From IMG/VR virus record IMGVR_UViG_3300047496_000430, positions 62,001 to 126,000 of that record: a DNA stretch of 64,000 nucleotides. One strand, 5' to 3'. Every line of letters starts with the position of its first letter. Positions within the stretch are counted from its first letter, which is position 1. Positions 32,733-41,295 of the stretch are shown piece by piece. The notes beneath the pieces were generated by a model. The model searched no databases. It saw nothing but the letters and a program-made list of their open reading frames with translations, and was not told the origin of the DNA. The stretch is from a virus. A program made the translations under genes and the position numbers.

Positions 32733-33491
32733 TCAGAGCGGCGTACGCCACTCCGTGCCGTTGAAGCGGAACTCCGTCTTCGTCCAGGGCGTTGTGAGAA
32801 CCGTAGGCGCCGGCGCACCGTTGGTGTTGAGCGGGGCCACTCCATTCGGTCCGACCGTGACACTGTTGAGCAGCGCATCGGACCATGTCCACACGTTGAT
32901 GCCATCACCCGGCGCGGGATTCTGCGACTGTAGGATTGTGAAGGGACCGCCTCCTGGGGCGAAGACATCGACCGTGCCGAGCCCCGAAGGCACTGTGAAC
33001 GGTGAGTCTCCCAGCGCCGGCGTAAGGCAACGATTCGATATGCCGCCCGCAAGTAGGTCGTCGATGATGGCTTCGAAGTCAGGCGCATAGCCGCGCGTAT
33101 TGCCGGCGAAGTTGTCCTCGTTCGACTGCTCACCAAAAGCAGGCAAGAGCCATCCGCGCCGGATGAGGTTGCCGAACGTGTCGTAGCGCACAGCAGCCAC
33201 GAGAATTTGGATGTTCCCCGGTCCACCGCCATTGGTGACGAGCTGGAGGCGGTACGTGCCGGGCAGGTCTGGCACCCAGTCCGTCTGTGCGAGTGTGGGA
33301 GTAAGGAGTGTCGTTGCTGAGCCCGGCGGCGCGGCCAAGAGGGTCCACGCAAACGAGGCGTTGCCCGCTGTCGTACACCGCGCTGTAGCTGTCTGCGCCA
33401 GCCACAAGTCTTTTCGTGCAACGCCGGGGCTGCCGTACGAGGGACCGCCCGGCGGCTGCACTTGGTCGATGGCGATGATGGCACCAGGCAT
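32733..33491 (-). CDS. Virion protein with Ig-like fold, 252 aa
   Basis: The N-terminal 110 residues read like a PKD/Ig domain: 'FAWTLLAAPPGSATTLL' and 'WVPDLPGTYRLQLV'. The C-terminal half ends in 'KTEFRFNGTEWRTPL', a beta strand motif common at phage fibre ends. An overlapping minus-strand frame of similar length is Arg/Ser-rich and is taken as its shadow. Start ATG preceded by AGGAGAACAAGAAG. Confidence 0.7.
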   Translation of the reverse strand: MPGAIIAIDQVQPPGGPSYGSPGVARKDLWLAQTATARCTTAGNASFAWTLLAAPPGSATTLLTPTLAQTDWVPDLPGTYRLQLVTNGGGPGNIQILVAAVRYDTFGNLIRRGWLLPAFGEQSNEDNFAGNTRGYAPDFEAIIDDLLAGGISNRCLTPALGDSPFTVPSGLGTVDVFAPGGGPFTILQSQNPAPGDGINVWTWSDALLNSVTVGPNGVAPLNTNGAPAPTVLTTPWTKTEFRFNGTEWRTPL

Positions 33492-33530
33492 CTTCTTGTT
33501 CTCCTCTACACGCCGCCGTACTGTTTGCCC

Positions 33531-33821
33531 ATGAAGTTCATCCCGATGGACCCAGAACTCGCACGAAAGGCCATCGAAGGCTACTCAAACGTACTGCGCC
33601 CCGAGATAGAGCAGCTCGAAGCCTTCTACCGTCAGTTTCGCTGCTTGCGCTGCCGAAGCGCGTGTCAGAAGGAGCAAGCTGCAGGACACGTCTTCGACCC
33701 GACAGGAGGCATCCTGGTGCCTCGAAGTCTCCTCCGCTGCACCGTGTGTCGCTTCTTGTTTGACCCGCATACCGGCCTCGTTGTGGAAGTTGGTGAGAAG
33801 CGCGAGCCGCCTCCGCTCTAG
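33531..33821 (+). CDS. Zinc-ribbon protein, 96 aa, plus-strand singleton
   Basis: ATG at 33531 is chosen over an upstream in-frame ATG because the upstream part overlaps the divergent gene. Two cysteine pairs are visible ('FRCLRCRSAC' and 'LRCTVCRFLF'), about 35 residues apart. It is a lone plus-strand gene inside a long leftward tail cluster and overlaps the convergent baseplate gene by four bases, the typical position of a moron-type accessory gene. Confidence 0.65.
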   Translation: MKFIPMDPELARKAIEGYSNVLRPEIEQLEAFYRQFRCLRCRSACQKEQAAGHVFDPTGGILVPRSLLRCTVCRFLFDPHTGLVVEVGEKREPPPL

Positions 33822-36800
33822 GAGATGCGTCGTGCGATGTTCAGCACGTCCGGCACAAAGGCAGCCAAGCGACCGGTATTGAGCTGGTTCTGGCTGCTCT
33901 CGATGGAGATGCTGCGGTCAGGGTTGTGAACGACGGCTACCAGCGTGATGGGGTTGTCGACCGACCGTGCGTTGTTGTTCAAGAAGATTTGCTCGAGGTC
34001 ACTGACGTTGAACGGTACGTCTGGCGCGAGCGCGAGGATGAAGTTCTCAACGAGGGGCTCGACAACATCGGTGCCCGAGCCGCCGACATAGCTCGCGTCA
34101 AAGCGAACGAAGTACGGAGTGAGGTGCCTTGCGAGAGGGCTCTCGTTGATGACGCGTTCAGTGTCCGACAGGATGTAGTTGTTCACGCTGTCGGTCAGTG
34201 ACGACCGCTCGTAGTTGAGCTGGATGTTCTGCCCAGCCAGCTGTGTCGCGTTGTCAGGGTCGTCCGAAACACCAATCTCGAGCATCGACTTCGAAATGTG
34301 CAGTTGCGGACGCTCCACCGGCGAGAAGCTCAGGTTTGGGTCATCCGTCGACAAGAAGTAGCCGTCGGACCTGTAGCCAACGACCGTCATCGGGACGTTG
34401 GCCACGACGTTGTACGCATCACCGGTGCCCTGTGAGAGCAGCTCGACGTCGAAGTAGTAGAGGCTTGCGATGCCGACCTGTGTCGCCATCACAGTGGAGG
34501 AGATGCGCTGCAGGCTCGCGCGGAAGACCTTGAACTGTTGTGAAGATGCAGCCGTCGGGAAGTCCGGCGCGTCGATGACGAGGCGGTTCACGTTCCCACC
34601 CGGCGCGGTCTGGAAGACAGTGTACGTGCCCTTGTTCGGCGAGTCATTGTTCTGGTCAACGCCGTTCACCGTGGAGAAGCCGAGAAGCGCGTTAGCACTG
34701 GTCCCTGCACTCGAGCCGCGCACGATGACCGAAGCATCGGGATTGAACTCGAGCAGGTTGCCTGCGGTAAGCTGGCAGATGACCTGTCCGACGGCCTTAT
34801 TGATTTGGTCGACAGCGCCCTGGCGCGTGACATCGGTCGCGGCGATACCGGCGTTGTCGTGGATGAAGATGATGGTCTTGTCGATGCCGCCACCGATACT
34901 CAGCGTGATGTTCTTCACGTTGAGACCTGCAATGGGGTCGGTGAGGACAACAGTGCCGTCGAGAGGCACGTAGTCGATGACGAGTTGGTCGCCCTTTTGA
35001 ATGCCCTTCGCGAGGAAGTCCGTCGACAACGACTCGAAGGTGAAGGGAGGAATTGCCCCACCCGTGTTGCCGTCGAGCGGCTTTGCACCGCTCGGAAGCG
35101 AGGGGATGCGCTGGTAGCTGTTCGTGGGGTCTGGGAAGTAATTGAGGACCGAGCCATCAGACTGTGTGACGGTGAAGAGGCTCGCAGCGTCGACCTCGAA
35201 GCTCGTGGGGTCGAGGAAGTAGACACGTGCCGTGCCGAGGGAGCGCGCGCCAACTTGAAGGTGGCGCCGAACCTCGGGATTGAAGTCCTCCGACGTCTGC
35301 AACGGGTCGTACTGCGCCCCGTTGAAGGGGTAGTTCGGCACGGTGAGGCCGCCATAGAACCCAACCTGGAGACCGTCGAGGACTTGCGCCACATCGAAGG
35401 TGGCATCAAGGCGCGGCTTCAACGAAGCCCAGCCTCCGAGCTGGAAGACCTCGAGCGAGTTGATGTCGCGCGAGGTGATGTCTTTGTCGTTGAAGCCGAA
35501 CAGCGGCAACGCGGCGGTGCTGACCGCACGCACCGTTGTGTTGGTTGAAACAGGGATGATGCCCAGGCGTGTGCCGTTGTCGAGGACAACGGCGACCTCG
35601 GAGATAGCGCCTCCTGTTGCAGCCGCTACGGAGGCATTCAGCTGCAGAACGAGGTCTGTCAGTGCAAGAGGATTCACGCCCACGAACGTAGTGGAGATGT
35701 CCGCGATGTGGTCCCAATACAGGATGAACGTGAGACCTGCCACGTTGGCGGCCTCTCCGGCGAAGGGCAACGAGACGATGCCGAGCGTGGCATCCGTGAC
35801 GTCGCTCTTGATGCCGTGCGCCGAGTTCGCGAAGCCGTTGGTGCGCACATCGACGGGCTTCGCGTAGGGAATCGTTGCGCCCACCGGCTGCCCAGACGTG
35901 TCGAGCAGGTCGATGGTGTCGATACGCACCAATGGCAGAAGAAGACCGCCCGCCGCGTTCGGCGTGAAGATGTAGTACTGCGCGCCGTTGACCGTTGCCG
36001 GCAGCGGGCGGTCAACTTGCAGGTGCGTGAAGAGCGGCGACAGCACCTGCACGATGGTGTAGTCCGCGACAATGAGACCACCGGTGACGATGCGCAAAAT
36101 GTCATTGGGCCCAACGCCGTAGGTGTCGAAATCGGCACCTCCACCCGTTGTAACGATGTTCGTGCCGAGAACGGTATCAAGGTCCGAACCCTTGATTTTC
36201 GTGTCCTTTGGCTCAAGAAGGTCGATGTCGATAGTATTTGTCAACTTCCATCGATAGTGCGTGCCCGGCGTGACCGCGAGCGTGGGCGTCACCGTCAGCA
36301 CCGGCGGCAGACCTGCAGTCTGTGTGAGGTCGAGAACGCGGTAGCTACCGGCATTGGGCGGGTCGAGCAACTGGAGGGAGAGCCCATTCTCCAACGCATT
36401 CACGAGCGCTAGGTAGGTGCTGTCGCCTACGGAGTAGTTGGCGCCTGCACCAGGTGCCAAGACGAGGTCGTAGAGCACTAGCTGGGTCGCACTTGCTGTC
36501 TCTGCGTCAAGCCCCTGGAGCAACGGAGAGTCCGCCGTGATGCTGTTGATGACGAGCGTCGCAGGGTCGAAGGCCGCGCCTCTCACGTAGATGTCGGTCG
36601 CGCCGCCAATGTGGACGGCGTCGTTCTGGATGGTGACCGTGCCATCTGGGTTGTTGGGAAATAGAATGCCGCCAGGGATGCCGGAGAGCGTGAGCGTGCT
36701 GGCACGCAGCACCCAAGGCACGTTGGCCGCAACCGGAGAGAGAACCTGGTCTTGGAGGTCAAGCGTTCGCGTATCGACGACGCGCAAAATCTTCAGGTCG

Positions 36801-37855
36801 CGTACGAGAGGAAGCGACGCCAAAGGGAAAGCGCCGTGCAGCGTGACCACAAAGCCAGCCGGCAGGCTGCCTGTCGGACCGATGAGCGCGGTGAAGTCGA
36901 CAGCTTCGGAAAGGTCGACCTGCAGCCGACGCGTCAGCACTGCGTTCTCCCCATCAGGGATGGCGTAGACCTTCACACCGGCTGCGAGGATTGCACCGAG
37001 ACCGCCACCACGCAGCACATCACGCTGCATCTCTGGGTCTTGGAAACCGACGACGCTGAGCTGTGTGAGCTCGGGGAAGTCGCCGGTGAGGCGTGCTGTG
37101 ATGCCGCGCTGGGTGACGAGCGAACGCTCGGTGAGCTCCTGTCCGATGCGGTCGACGTACGTGACCGTGTCCTCATCTGCTGTGCCGTAGCGGAAACGCG
37201 CCTTGTTGGTGACGCGCACAGCACTACCCATGTTCGCAACCGACGCGAGCTCGTTGACGTCGAGGTTGTACGCGTCGCCCGCAGCTTCAGCGATGAGTGA
37301 GACGTCGAAGTAGTAGAGCGACTGCTCCGTGTTGAGCAGCATCTCGCTCATCGCGATGCTCTGCGTCTGCGTCGGATAGAAGTGCAACCCGCTGCGACTC
37401 GTGAAGAAGTTTGCTGGCGTCACGGTCGCGTTCTGGGCTTGCGCGAAGTAGATGCGTCCCGTTCCACGCGCAAAGTCGCCGACGTTGCGGGGTGCGAAGA
37501 GATTCGCGCCGAGCGCCTCTGCTTCATCCGTCGTAAGGATGGTTGGGTCCTTGAACGACAGGTTGTTCTGGACTCGAGAGACTTCGCGAACCAGCGGGTT
37601 CCAGAGGAGAATGGCCGCCTTGATGAGGAGGTCCGCGATGGCGTCGCCCTCCTTCGTCGGCATGTCCGGGAACGTCTGGTTCAGTCGCGTCTGAATGAAG
37701 AGCCCAATGTCGATGGTGAAGGGGTCGGTACCGAGTCGCCGAAGAATCGGCTGGATGAGCTGCACATCGACGGGCGACCCAGACGTCGTGTCTGCGTTCG
37801 GGTCGTACTGCGCAAAGCGCTCGATGATGAATTGCTGCAGGTCGTTCGAAGCCAT
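33818..37855 (-). CDS. Baseplate-J-like protein, 1345 aa
   Basis: Large baseplate component. The N-terminus 'NDLQQFIIERFAQYDPN' and 'GDAIADLLIKAAILL', then 'SLYYFDVSLIAEAAGDAYN' and 'YVDRIGQELTERSLVTQRG', match the gpJ/baseplate wedge architecture of contractile-tail phages, with a long beta-rich extension. The frame extends to a TTG at 37861, but GAGGG sits eight bases before the ATG at 37855, so that start is preferred. This gene is the strongest evidence that the virion is myovirus-like. Confidence 0.78.
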   Translation of the reverse strand: MASNDLQQFIIERFAQYDPNADTTSGSPVDVQLIQPILRRLGTDPFTIDIGLFIQTRLNQTFPDMPTKEGDAIADLLIKAAILLWNPLVREVSRVQNNLSFKDPTILTTDEAEALGANLFAPRNVGDFARGTGRIYFAQAQNATVTPANFFTSRSGLHFYPTQTQSIAMSEMLLNTEQSLYYFDVSLIAEAAGDAYNLDVNELASVANMGSAVRVTNKARFRYGTADEDTVTYVDRIGQELTERSLVTQRGITARLTGDFPELTQLSVVGFQDPEMQRDVLRGGGLGAILAAGVKVYAIPDGENAVLTRRLQVDLSEAVDFTALIGPTGSLPAGFVVTLHGAFPLASLPLVRDLKILRVVDTRTLDLQDQVLSPVAANVPWVLRASTLTLSGIPGGILFPNNPDGTVTIQNDAVHIGGATDIYVRGAAFDPATLVINSITADSPLLQGLDAETASATQLVLYDLVLAPGAGANYSVGDSTYLALVNALENGLSLQLLDPPNAGSYRVLDLTQTAGLPPVLTVTPTLAVTPGTHYRWKLTNTIDIDLLEPKDTKIKGSDLDTVLGTNIVTTGGGADFDTYGVGPNDILRIVTGGLIVADYTIVQVLSPLFTHLQVDRPLPATVNGAQYYIFTPNAAGGLLLPLVRIDTIDLLDTSGQPVGATIPYAKPVDVRTNGFANSAHGIKSDVTDATLGIVSLPFAGEAANVAGLTFILYWDHIADISTTFVGVNPLALTDLVLQLNASVAAATGGAISEVAVVLDNGTRLGIIPVSTNTTVRAVSTAALPLFGFNDKDITSRDINSLEVFQLGGWASLKPRLDATFDVAQVLDGLQVGFYGGLTVPNYPFNGAQYDPLQTSEDFNPEVRRHLQVGARSLGTARVYFLDPTSFEVDAASLFTVTQSDGSVLNYFPDPTNSYQRIPSLPSGAKPLDGNTGGAIPPFTFESLSTDFLAKGIQKGDQLVIDYVPLDGTVVLTDPIAGLNVKNITLSIGGGIDKTIIFIHDNAGIAATDVTRQGAVDQINKAVGQVICQLTAGNLLEFNPDASVIVRGSSAGTSANALLGFSTVNGVDQNNDSPNKGTYTVFQTAPGGNVNRLVIDAPDFPTAASSQQFKVFRASLQRISSTVMATQVGIASLYYFDVELLSQGTGDAYNVVANVPMTVVGYRSDGYFLSTDDPNLSFSPVERPQLHISKSMLEIGVSDDPDNATQLAGQNIQLNYERSSLTDSVNNYILSDTERVINESPLARHLTPYFVRFDASYVGGSGTDVVEPLVENFILALAPDVPFNVSDLEQIFLNNNARSVDNPITLVAVVHNPDRSISIESSQNQLNTGRLAAFVPDVLNIARRIS

Positions 37856-37865
37856 AGGCAAGCCC

Positions 37866-38522
37866 TCAGACGGTGAGATTCGCGGTTGCCGCGCTACCGG
37901 CCTGCGAAGTGATTTCGACGCCTACGATGAGAGCGCCTTCGTTCGCGTTGAAGCTGGCATTGAGCACCTGTGCGGAGAGCAATCGCTCATCCGGTGGGAT
38001 GCTTGGGTCGCGCGCCTGGAGCGCGATGACTTGGCGCTGCGTCGTGTTCACGGCAACGACAAAGTCCGCAACGAGGTTGCTCCCGTCCTTCGTCCCGACC
38101 GTTGCACCGATGCCCTTCAACGCGCCGGCGCCAATGACCGGAGCAAAGATGTCCGAACCTGCCGAGGTGAATAGAATCTTCAGAAAGAGCTGCACCAAGC
38201 GCAGGATGCCCGAGACCTTTTTCGGCGAAGGGCCGAGCTGGAAGCGCAGCAAGCTCTTCCCGTTGAGGCTCAGCGAGTTCGAGATGACCGTGACCGACGT
38301 GAGCGTCGCGCGCTGAAGAAGCGTCGGTACCTGTGCGAAGAGGCGCGTTCTGCTCACCACGATGACGTTGGGCGAGGCCACATCGTTGATGAGCACCTGG
38401 TCGAGGTACCGAAAGTCGGTGCCGATGATATCGAGCGAGCGCGGCGTCACGCCTTGAAGCGTGCGCACCTGTGACAGCGGCACGACAACTTGTGGAAAAA
38501 TGACCTGGATGTCGACGGCCAC
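37866..38522 (-). CDS. Baseplate-associated structural protein, 218 aa
   Basis: The N-terminal 90 residues look like an Ig/IPT fold ('VTPRSLDIIGTDFRYLDQVLI' is the key stretch), followed by 'LRLVQLFLKILFTSAGSDIF', loosely like gp25-type baseplate proteins ('ILxTxxG'). It lies directly upstream of the baseplate-J-like gene in the same operon and downstream (in transcription order) of the tRNA-like element and its terminator. The gp25 resemblance is tentative. Confidence 0.6.
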   Translation of the reverse strand: MAVDIQVIFPQVVVPLSQVRTLQGVTPRSLDIIGTDFRYLDQVLINDVASPNVIVVSRTRLFAQVPTLLQRATLTSVTVISNSLSLNGKSLLRFQLGPSPKKVSGILRLVQLFLKILFTSAGSDIFAPVIGAGALKGIGATVGTKDGSNLVADFVVAVNTTQRQVIALQARDPSIPPDERLLSAQVLNASFNANEGALIVGVEITSQAGSAATANLTV

Positions 38523-38561
38523 CTTCGTCTCCTCGCAGCGGGCATCCTACATCAGAGGCTA

Positions 38562-38589
38562 GAAAAAGCGACGGGCCCCGAAGGGCCCG
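38562..38589 (-). terminator. Terminator after the tRNA-like element
   Basis: On the minus strand, CGGGCCC and GGGCCCG pair around a TTCG loop (38583-38589 with 38572-38578) and are followed by TCGCTTTTTCTAG. It lies 11 bases after the tRNA-like 3' end, which suggests that the transcript ends there and that the tail operon has its own start. Confidence 0.8.
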
Positions 38590-38599
38590 CGCTGTCATG

Positions 38600-38712
38600 T
38601 CGGGAGCTGAGGAGTTGAACCTCGATTCCGCGCCTCAGCACCAGCCGTCACCGGCATCGACGCGGTCCCCCTGGTCCGCCAGGGTCCTCTGTCCGCCGAG
38701 GACACGCTCCCG
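38600..38712 (-). tRNA. tRNA-like element, possibly degenerate tRNA-Ser(GGA)
   Basis: On the minus strand a 7-bp acceptor stem is perfect (CGGGAGC at 38712-38706 with GCTCCCG at 38607-38601). The T arm has the loop TTCAACT with four good stem pairs and one C-A mismatch. A D-like hairpin with GG in the loop follows the acceptor. The anticodon arm is abnormal: CCCTGG and CCAGGG close a four-base loop, or a poorer seven-base loop would read GGA without U33. The variable region is about 44 nt, and total length is 113 nt. CCA is not encoded. Terminator follows. Could be a pseudogene, a tRNA with an insertion or an RNA that mimics tRNA. Confidence 0.5.
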
Positions 38713-38718
38713 GAATCA

Positions 38719-39345
38719 CTACTCCGGTGAGAAGACTACCGCGACCTCGTTGGAAGAGTCCCACGTTTGAAGCGACGCGCGCTTGTTCGCTACCCAGCCA
38801 TCGAGTGCCTTCTGGAACTCCTCGACGCTCTCCGGCTCGAGGACGGGGTGTTCATCGAGCTCGTAGTCCTGGCTCTCGAGCAAGCGCGTGAGCACGTCCT
38901 CGGCGTTGAGCTCCAAGTTCCGCTCTTTGCGGCCCCACACGAAACCCGGAAGGTCGACGCCTTCTTGTTCGCAGTGGTCGAGTACTTCATCGACGTCGGC
39001 GAAGTACCCATCGCCCAGAGACCCCGAGTGTCCCTCCCAGTAGACGGGGTCGCTCCACTCTTCGGCCTTGACCTTCTTCGCCTTGTCGAAGCGTGCTCCT
39101 TCCTTTTCTAGCTCCCACTGCTGGCGGCAGTTCTCGCAGAAGCGCAGGTGGTGACCGGGCGTTGGGTCAGGGCACCGCTCGCACCTCCGTGGAGTGCAGT
39201 GCTCTCGCGCACGTGCGTACGCTGCCGCACGTGCCTCCTCACTGAGCGCGCTAGCGAGCGGGAGGACCGCACCGCATGTTCCGCAGGCGAGGGCCACCGT
39301 CTTGTCGTGACCACGAATCTGCAACTCGAAGGGTTCAGCGCTCAT
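38719..39345 (-). CDS. Hypothetical protein with N-terminal zinc ribbon, 208 aa
   Basis: Cysteines at the N-terminus, 'ACGTCGAVLP' and 'RRCERCPD' with 'RFCENCRQQW', form two or three CxxC pairs. The C-terminal 110 residues are acidic ('EEWSDPVYWEGHSGSLG' is one characteristic segment) and probably a separate domain. The ATG overlaps the RNase HII stop by four bases. No family known to me. Confidence 0.65.
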   Translation of the reverse strand: MSAEPFELQIRGHDKTVALACGTCGAVLPLASALSEEARAAAYARAREHCTPRRCERCPDPTPGHHLRFCENCRQQWELEKEGARFDKAKKVKAEEWSDPVYWEGHSGSLGDGYFADVDEVLDHCEQEGVDLPGFVWGRKERNLELNAEDVLTRLLESQDYELDEHPVLEPESVEEFQKALDGWVANKRASLQTWDSSNEVAVVFSPE

Positions 39346-39941
39346 GTCGCGTTTTTCTCCAACGCCTCACGAATGGGGCGGTAGGACTTCCTGTGGATGG
39401 GCGTGACGCCGTACTGGGCCAAGGCTGCCGTGTGCGCCGCACTGCCGTACCCCTTGTTACTCGCGAATCCGTACGCCGGATAGAGCTTGGAGTGCTCCCG
39501 CATCTCAGCGTCACGATTCACCTTTGCGAGGACGCTCGCTGCCATTACCGCGGGGTAGGTTCCGTCAGCCTTCGGTACGCAGCGTGTTCCGGGTGGGAGC
39601 TCCTGCACGGCCTCCTTGTTGTAGCTGGCGACCTCGCCATCAATGATGACGTCGCTGCCGGGAAACTGGGCGTAGAGCGTCTTCACCGCAGCTGCGTGGA
39701 GCGCGAAGAGGACAGGTCCCATCCCGTAGTGGTCGATGGCCGCTACAGACCCGAAGACGAGCGCGCAGATGACCTGCGGCCGCACACGCATGTAGACCTC
39801 CGAGCGCTTCACCTCAGTGAGCTTCTTGGAGTCGTTGAGGCCCTCGCAACGCCAGCCGACTGGGGCTGCGACCGCACAGACGTAGATGGGTCCTGCCCAC
39901 GCGCCTGTCCCGACTTCATCCGAGCCGATGACGTACTTCAC
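39342..39941 (-). CDS. rnhB: Ribonuclease HII
   Basis: Cuts RNA in RNA-DNA hybrids, so it may remove primers or single ribonucleotides. The 199-aa protein has 'IGSDEVGTGAWAGP' (the DE of motif I), 'LNDSKKLTEVKR', the active-site Asp in 'VIIDGEVASYNKE', and 'ADGTYPAVMAASVLAKVNRD'. All are in RNase HII order. It would complement a phage polymerase that lacks 5' nuclease activity. Overlaps both neighbours by four bases. Confidence 0.92.
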   Translation of the reverse strand: MKYVIGSDEVGTGAWAGPIYVCAVAAPVGWRCEGLNDSKKLTEVKRSEVYMRVRPQVICALVFGSVAAIDHYGMGPVLFALHAAAVKTLYAQFPGSDVIIDGEVASYNKEAVQELPPGTRCVPKADGTYPAVMAASVLAKVNRDAEMREHSKLYPAYGFASNKGYGSAAHTAALAQYGVTPIHRKSYRPIREALEKNAT

Positions 39942-40267
39942 GTCGTCGCGGGCTCTTCTGGCGGGTTCACGTCGCGGTCAGGGTCCGCTGCCGCGAAGGC
40001 AGAGTCCGGCAGCGCCTTCAGCTGCGCGACCGAATCCTGCACGCCCTTGAGCACCTTCTGGATGCGGTCGAGCGGACACGGACGGAGGGCCGAGGTCGGC
40101 TTAGTGATACGGTCTATCTGCTGCTGCAGGGCATCCTCGAAGGTGAAGGCAGCGAAGGACTGCGTGGTCTTCTGCCCCTCGACAGCGGCGTAGGCGTCGC
40201 TCAGTGCCGTGCGTAGCTCGATGTTCTGCGACTGGAGCGCCGGGTCGTCTCGCTTGTCAGTGGCCAT
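39938..40267 (-). CDS. Hypothetical protein, 109 aa, helical
   Basis: Helical and charged, with a Pro/Asp-rich C-terminal tail ('DPDRDVNPPEEPATT'). The start overlaps the next upstream gene by 11 bases. No motif recognised. Confidence 0.6.
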   Translation of the reverse strand: MATDKRDDPALQSQNIELRTALSDAYAAVEGQKTTQSFAAFTFEDALQQQIDRITKPTSALRPCPLDRIQKVLKGVQDSVAQLKALPDSAFAAADPDRDVNPPEEPATT

Positions 40268-40778
40268 CGATTGTCTCCTTCGGCGGCGGGTACGCGCGCA
40301 GCAACTTGCCCAGAGCCTCCCGGCCTTCGAAGGCGACGCGCCGTACGTGGTGCACGCCCGTCGGACGGATGTTGTCTTTGTTCAGGTCCGCGCGCAGCCG
40401 GTCGATGACCTCTTGCTGCGTGTCGAAGTCGACGATGCTGTGCTCGTCATTCTCCTCGTACGCGTACATGTACACGTCCGAGACCGACGGCTCTCCTTCG
40501 ACGGGCAGAGCCATCGGACGGCTCATCGCGTAGAGCTCCGGTAGCGTCGCCGCGAGCTGCCCGCCGCGCATCACCTTGTGCCCTGTGAGGATGACCGAGC
40601 CGTCCATGCGGTGCATCTGGCCAGTGATGGTGAAGCCCTCGCTGCTGAGCGTCGTCAGCGCTGCTTGCAGCTCCTCTGCGAACTCCTTTGGTTCTCGAGA
40701 CGTGACCGCGATGACGCGGTAGACAGCGGGGCCCACCAGCGGCATAGGAACAGGGGCACGCAGTGGACGAGGATTCAC
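40257..40778 (-). CDS. Hypothetical protein, 173 aa, paralogous domain with 41071-41283
   Basis: A GTG at 40778 overlapping the upstream stop (GTGA) marks the start; the longer frame upstream is a shadow of its neighbour. Residues near 20-70 ('YRVIAVTSREPKEFAEELQ' and 'GFTITGQMHRMDGSVILTG') match, position by position, the small protein at 41071-41283 ('RAVPVESTSDVKKFAADLE', 'KFEVQEVIKPALRRETG'). This is a small alpha/beta ferredoxin-like domain. The rest is unknown. Confidence 0.65.
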   Translation of the reverse strand: MNPRPLRAPVPMPLVGPAVYRVIAVTSREPKEFAEELQAALTTLSSEGFTITGQMHRMDGSVILTGHKVMRGGQLAATLPELYAMSRPMALPVEGEPSVSDVYMYAYEENDEHSIVDFDTQQEVIDRLRADLNKDNIRPTGVHHVRRVAFEGREALGKLLRAYPPPKETIDGH

Positions 40779-41074
40779 GGCTTCTTCTCTCCAGTGCTCG
40801 GCGTCTCGCACATCTGGTTCTCCGTGTCCTTGAGGTCGAAGTCTACATCTTCCTCGAGCGGCGTGTTGCGGCGAACGAGCTGTCCACCCGCCACGTAGAG
40901 AAGCGTTCGCTTGCCCGGGAAGGGCACGGCGGGTGGGGCAGGCATCTCGTCCTTCGCGCGGTCTTGGTACGTCGACATCAACACCTTGATGCGCTCCTGC
41001 GACGCGTTTTTCTCGCCGCACACGGCGCGCTCGAGTGCGGCCAGCTGCTGTTGCTCCTTCTTCGGGTTGCTCAT
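40775..41074 (-). CDS. Hypothetical protein, 99 aa
   Basis: Helical N-terminal 45 residues ('LAALERAVCGEKNASQERI'), a Pro-rich middle and an acidic C-terminus. It lies between the two paralogous small proteins and overlaps both. No motif recognised. Confidence 0.6.
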   Translation of the reverse strand: MSNPKKEQQQLAALERAVCGEKNASQERIKVLMSTYQDRAKDEMPAPPAVPFPGKRTLLYVAGGQLVRRNTPLEEDVDFDLKDTENQMCETPSTGEKKP

Positions 41075-41283
41075 CCTGCCGGACCTCCCGTAGCTGGGAA
41101 GCGTCGAGGCTTCCTGCCCAGAATCACCAAGCCCGTCTCGCGACGAAGGGCGGGCTTGATGACTTCTTGGACTTCGAACTTCTCTTCCTCGAGCTGGTTG
41201 AGGGCCGTCTCGAGGTCCGCCGCGAACTTCTTCACATCAGATGTGCTCTCGACGGGGACTGCACGCCAGTGAAAACTACCCAT
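41071..41283 (-). CDS. Small alpha/beta protein, 70 aa, paralogue of the 40.3 kb gene
   Basis: Begins 'MGSFHWRAVPVES' with a beta strand, then a helix 'DVKKFAADLETALNQLEEE', then 'KFEVQEVI', and ends with a basic Gly/Pro tail. The same beta-alpha-beta pattern recurs in the gene two positions further on. It may have arisen by duplication. Confidence 0.65.
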   Translation of the reverse strand: MGSFHWRAVPVESTSDVKKFAADLETALNQLEEEKFEVQEVIKPALRRETGLVILGRKPRRFPATGGPAG

Positions 41284-41295
41284 GGTTCGCCTCGG

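Noticed and set aside
32723-33484. 253-aa minus-strand frame nearly matching the 252-aa structural gene
   Set aside because: The Arg/Ser-rich composition is typical of an out-of-frame reading; the other frame has clear beta-sandwich sequence.
38600-38712. tRNA-like element as a phage attachment site
   Set aside because: No integrase or excisionase is visible, and no repeat of the 3' end was found. A lytic phage with a tRNA-like RNA gene is the simpler reading.
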